64,000 nt of DNA, from positions 2,232,001-2,296,000 of the forward strand of contig NZ_CP108508.1 in assembly GCF_035917275.1 (NCBI RefSeq), given 5' to 3'. This stretch comes from Streptomyces sp. NBC_01237. Its GTDB lineage: Bacteria > Actinomycetota > Actinomycetes > Streptomycetales > Streptomycetaceae. Shown piece after piece: positions 63,143-64,000 of the stretch (positions are counted from its first letter, which is position 1; every line of letters begins with the position of its first letter). Below the pieces are notes generated by a model. It saw only the letters and a program-made list of their open reading frames with translations. It did no database searches and was not told where the DNA came from. The position numbers and the translations under genes are program-made.

Positions 63143-64000
63143 TTGCGCGAGTTCAGCCTTCCGGCCCTGTACGAGGTCCCTACGGACGGCAACCTGACGG
63201 ATCTCATCCGCCGCAATGCCGCTCAGCATCCGGATGTCGCGGTGATGAGCCGCAAGGTGGCCGGCGTCTGGACGGATGTCACCGCCACCCGGTTCCTGGC
63301 CGAGGTGAGAGCCGCCGCCAAAGGGCTGATCGCCTCGGGCGTGCAGCCGGGCGACCGGGTCGCCCTGATGTCGCGCACCCGCTTCGAGTGGGTGCTGCTG
63401 GACTTCGCGATCTGGAGTGCGGGCGCGGTGACCGTGCCGGTGTACGAGACCAGCTCCGCCGAGCAGGTCCAGTGGATCCTCGGTGACTCCGGCGCGGTCG
63501 GGGTGCTCGTGGAGAGTGACGCGCACGCCGGGGCCGTCGCGTCCGTACGGGACCGGCTGCCGGAGCTGTCGCACGTCTGGCAGATCGACCGGGGCGCGGT
63601 CGACGAGCTGACCGCCCTCGGCGGCGGGGTCTCGGACGAGACCATGGATCTGCGCATGGTGAGCGCCAAGGCCGACGACCCGGCCACCATCGTCTACACC
63701 TCCGGCACCACGGGCCGCCCCAAGGGCTGTGTGCTGACGCACCGCAGCTTCTTCGCGGAGTGCGGCAACGTGGTGGAGCGGCTGAAGCCCCTCTTCCGTA
63801 CGGGTGAGTGCTCGGTGCTGCTCTTCCTGCCCGCGGCCCATGTCTTCGGCCGGCTGGTCGAGGTGGCCTCGGTGATGGCCCCGATCAGGCTCGGCTGTGT
63901 GCCGGACATCAAGAACCTCACCGATGAGCTGGCCTCGTTCCGGCCGACGCTGATCCTCGGCGTGCCCCGGGTCTTCGAGAAGGTCTACAACTCGGCGCGG
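63143..64000 (+). CDS. Long-chain fatty acid-CoA ligase (AMP-binding), 5' part
   Basis: First 286 codons of an adenylate-forming enzyme that activates fatty acids to acyl-CoA; it runs off the window. Visible are LIRRNAAQHPDVAVMSRKVAGVWTDVTA, VALMSRTRFEWVLLDFAIWSAGAVTVPVYETSSAEQVQWIL, the ATP loop IVYTSGTTGRPKGCVLTHRSF, and LPAAHVFGRLVEV. A TTG at 63143 with GAGGAG is the start: an in-frame TGA lies five codons before it and no ATG or GTG follows until well inside the conserved region. It is of FadD15 type, matching Rv2187 by synteny. No promoter could be assigned in the 280-base divergent gap. Confidence 0.93.
   Translation, partial: MREFSLPALYEVPTDGNLTDLIRRNAAQHPDVAVMSRKVAGVWTDVTATRFLAEVRAAAKGLIASGVQPGDRVALMSRTRFEWVLLDFAIWSAGAVTVPVYETSSAEQVQWILGDSGAVGVLVESDAHAGAVASVRDRLPELSHVWQIDRGAVDELTALGGGVSDETMDLRMVSAKADDPATIVYTSGTTGRPKGCVLTHRSFFAECGNVVERLKPLFRTGECSVLLFLPAAHVFGRLVEVASVMAPIRLGCVPDIKNLTDELASFRPTLILGVPRVFEKVYNSAR

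Noticed and set aside
62970..63197. 75-codon frame beginning ATGTGTGTGATGCATAAG before the acyl-CoA ligase
   Set aside because: It runs out of frame into the ligase gene, has no domain, and its codon pattern lacks the third-position GC bias of real genes here.

Overview
The window is a stretch of Streptomyces chromosome. The evidence is very high G+C with strong third-position GC bias, frequent GTG and TTG starts, many 4-base GTGA/ATGA overlaps, and a gene order typical of the genus: ileS, divIVA, the division and cell-wall (dcw) cluster, the thiamine cluster, trpEG, glkA and a fadD. I infer the genus from content and order; the species cannot be told from the sequence. About 55 protein genes are supported. 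No rRNA, tRNA, CRISPR array, prophage or insertion sequence was seen, so this looks like core chromosome rather than an island.

Layout. (1) 1-2793: the 3' part of ileS, then a 0.7-kb repeat-rich spacer. (2) 3514-21783, all on the minus strand: divIVA, ylmG, sepF, yggS, pgeF, ftsZ, ftsQ, murG, ftsW, murD, mraY, murF, murE, ftsI, ftsL and rsmH. This block makes lipid II, flips and polymerises it, and positions polar growth and septation. A 50-codon gene candidate with four octapeptide repeats lies between rsmH and ftsL, coupled to both. murC, ddl, ftsA and mraZ are absent. (3) 22209-27809: beta-carbonic anhydrase and a MoxR ATPase / DUF58 / transglutaminase membrane operon. (4) 28086-30182, minus: DUF3040 protein, methyltransferase and a HEPN-domain protein. 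(5) 30468-33914: a degenerate ABC ATPase, a YhgE/Pip membrane protein and a TetR regulator, preceded by a perfect TetR-type operator. (6) 34365-37572: DUF4126 protein, CrtI-like oxidoreductase and a membrane protein with a long disordered tail. (7) 37623-43967: metF, thiE, an Rv2175c-type DNA-binding protein, an FAD reductase, and a TPP-riboswitch-controlled thiO-thiS-thiG operon. (8) 44083-48546: a four-PASTA serine/threonine kinase, endonuclease IV, a molybdopterin oxidoreductase, and bacterioferritin with its ferredoxin (the latter has an iron box). (9) 48711-52212: class II DAHP synthase, divergent from a Trp-attenuated fused anthranilate synthase. (10) 52262-64000: D-lactate-type dehydrogenase, a MacRS-like two-component system, PlsC, an esterase, a nuclease-fold phosphohydrolase, glucokinase and its upstream partner, an ArsA-like ATPase with an SRPBCC protein, a phosphoesterase, and the 5' end of an acyl-CoA ligase.

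From memory of the Mycobacterium tuberculosis map, the same order recurs from wag31 (Rv2145c) to fadD15 (Rv2187), so much of this 60 kb is an ancient actinobacterial envelope, division and precursor neighbourhood. The features of most interest are the repeat smORF inside the dcw operon, two nucleotide-binding proteins with altered P-loops, a ThiS with a low-complexity N-terminal extension, a set of genes whose -10 boxes sit 6-7 nt from the start codon (probable leaderless transcripts), and several very strong inverted repeats at gene ends.
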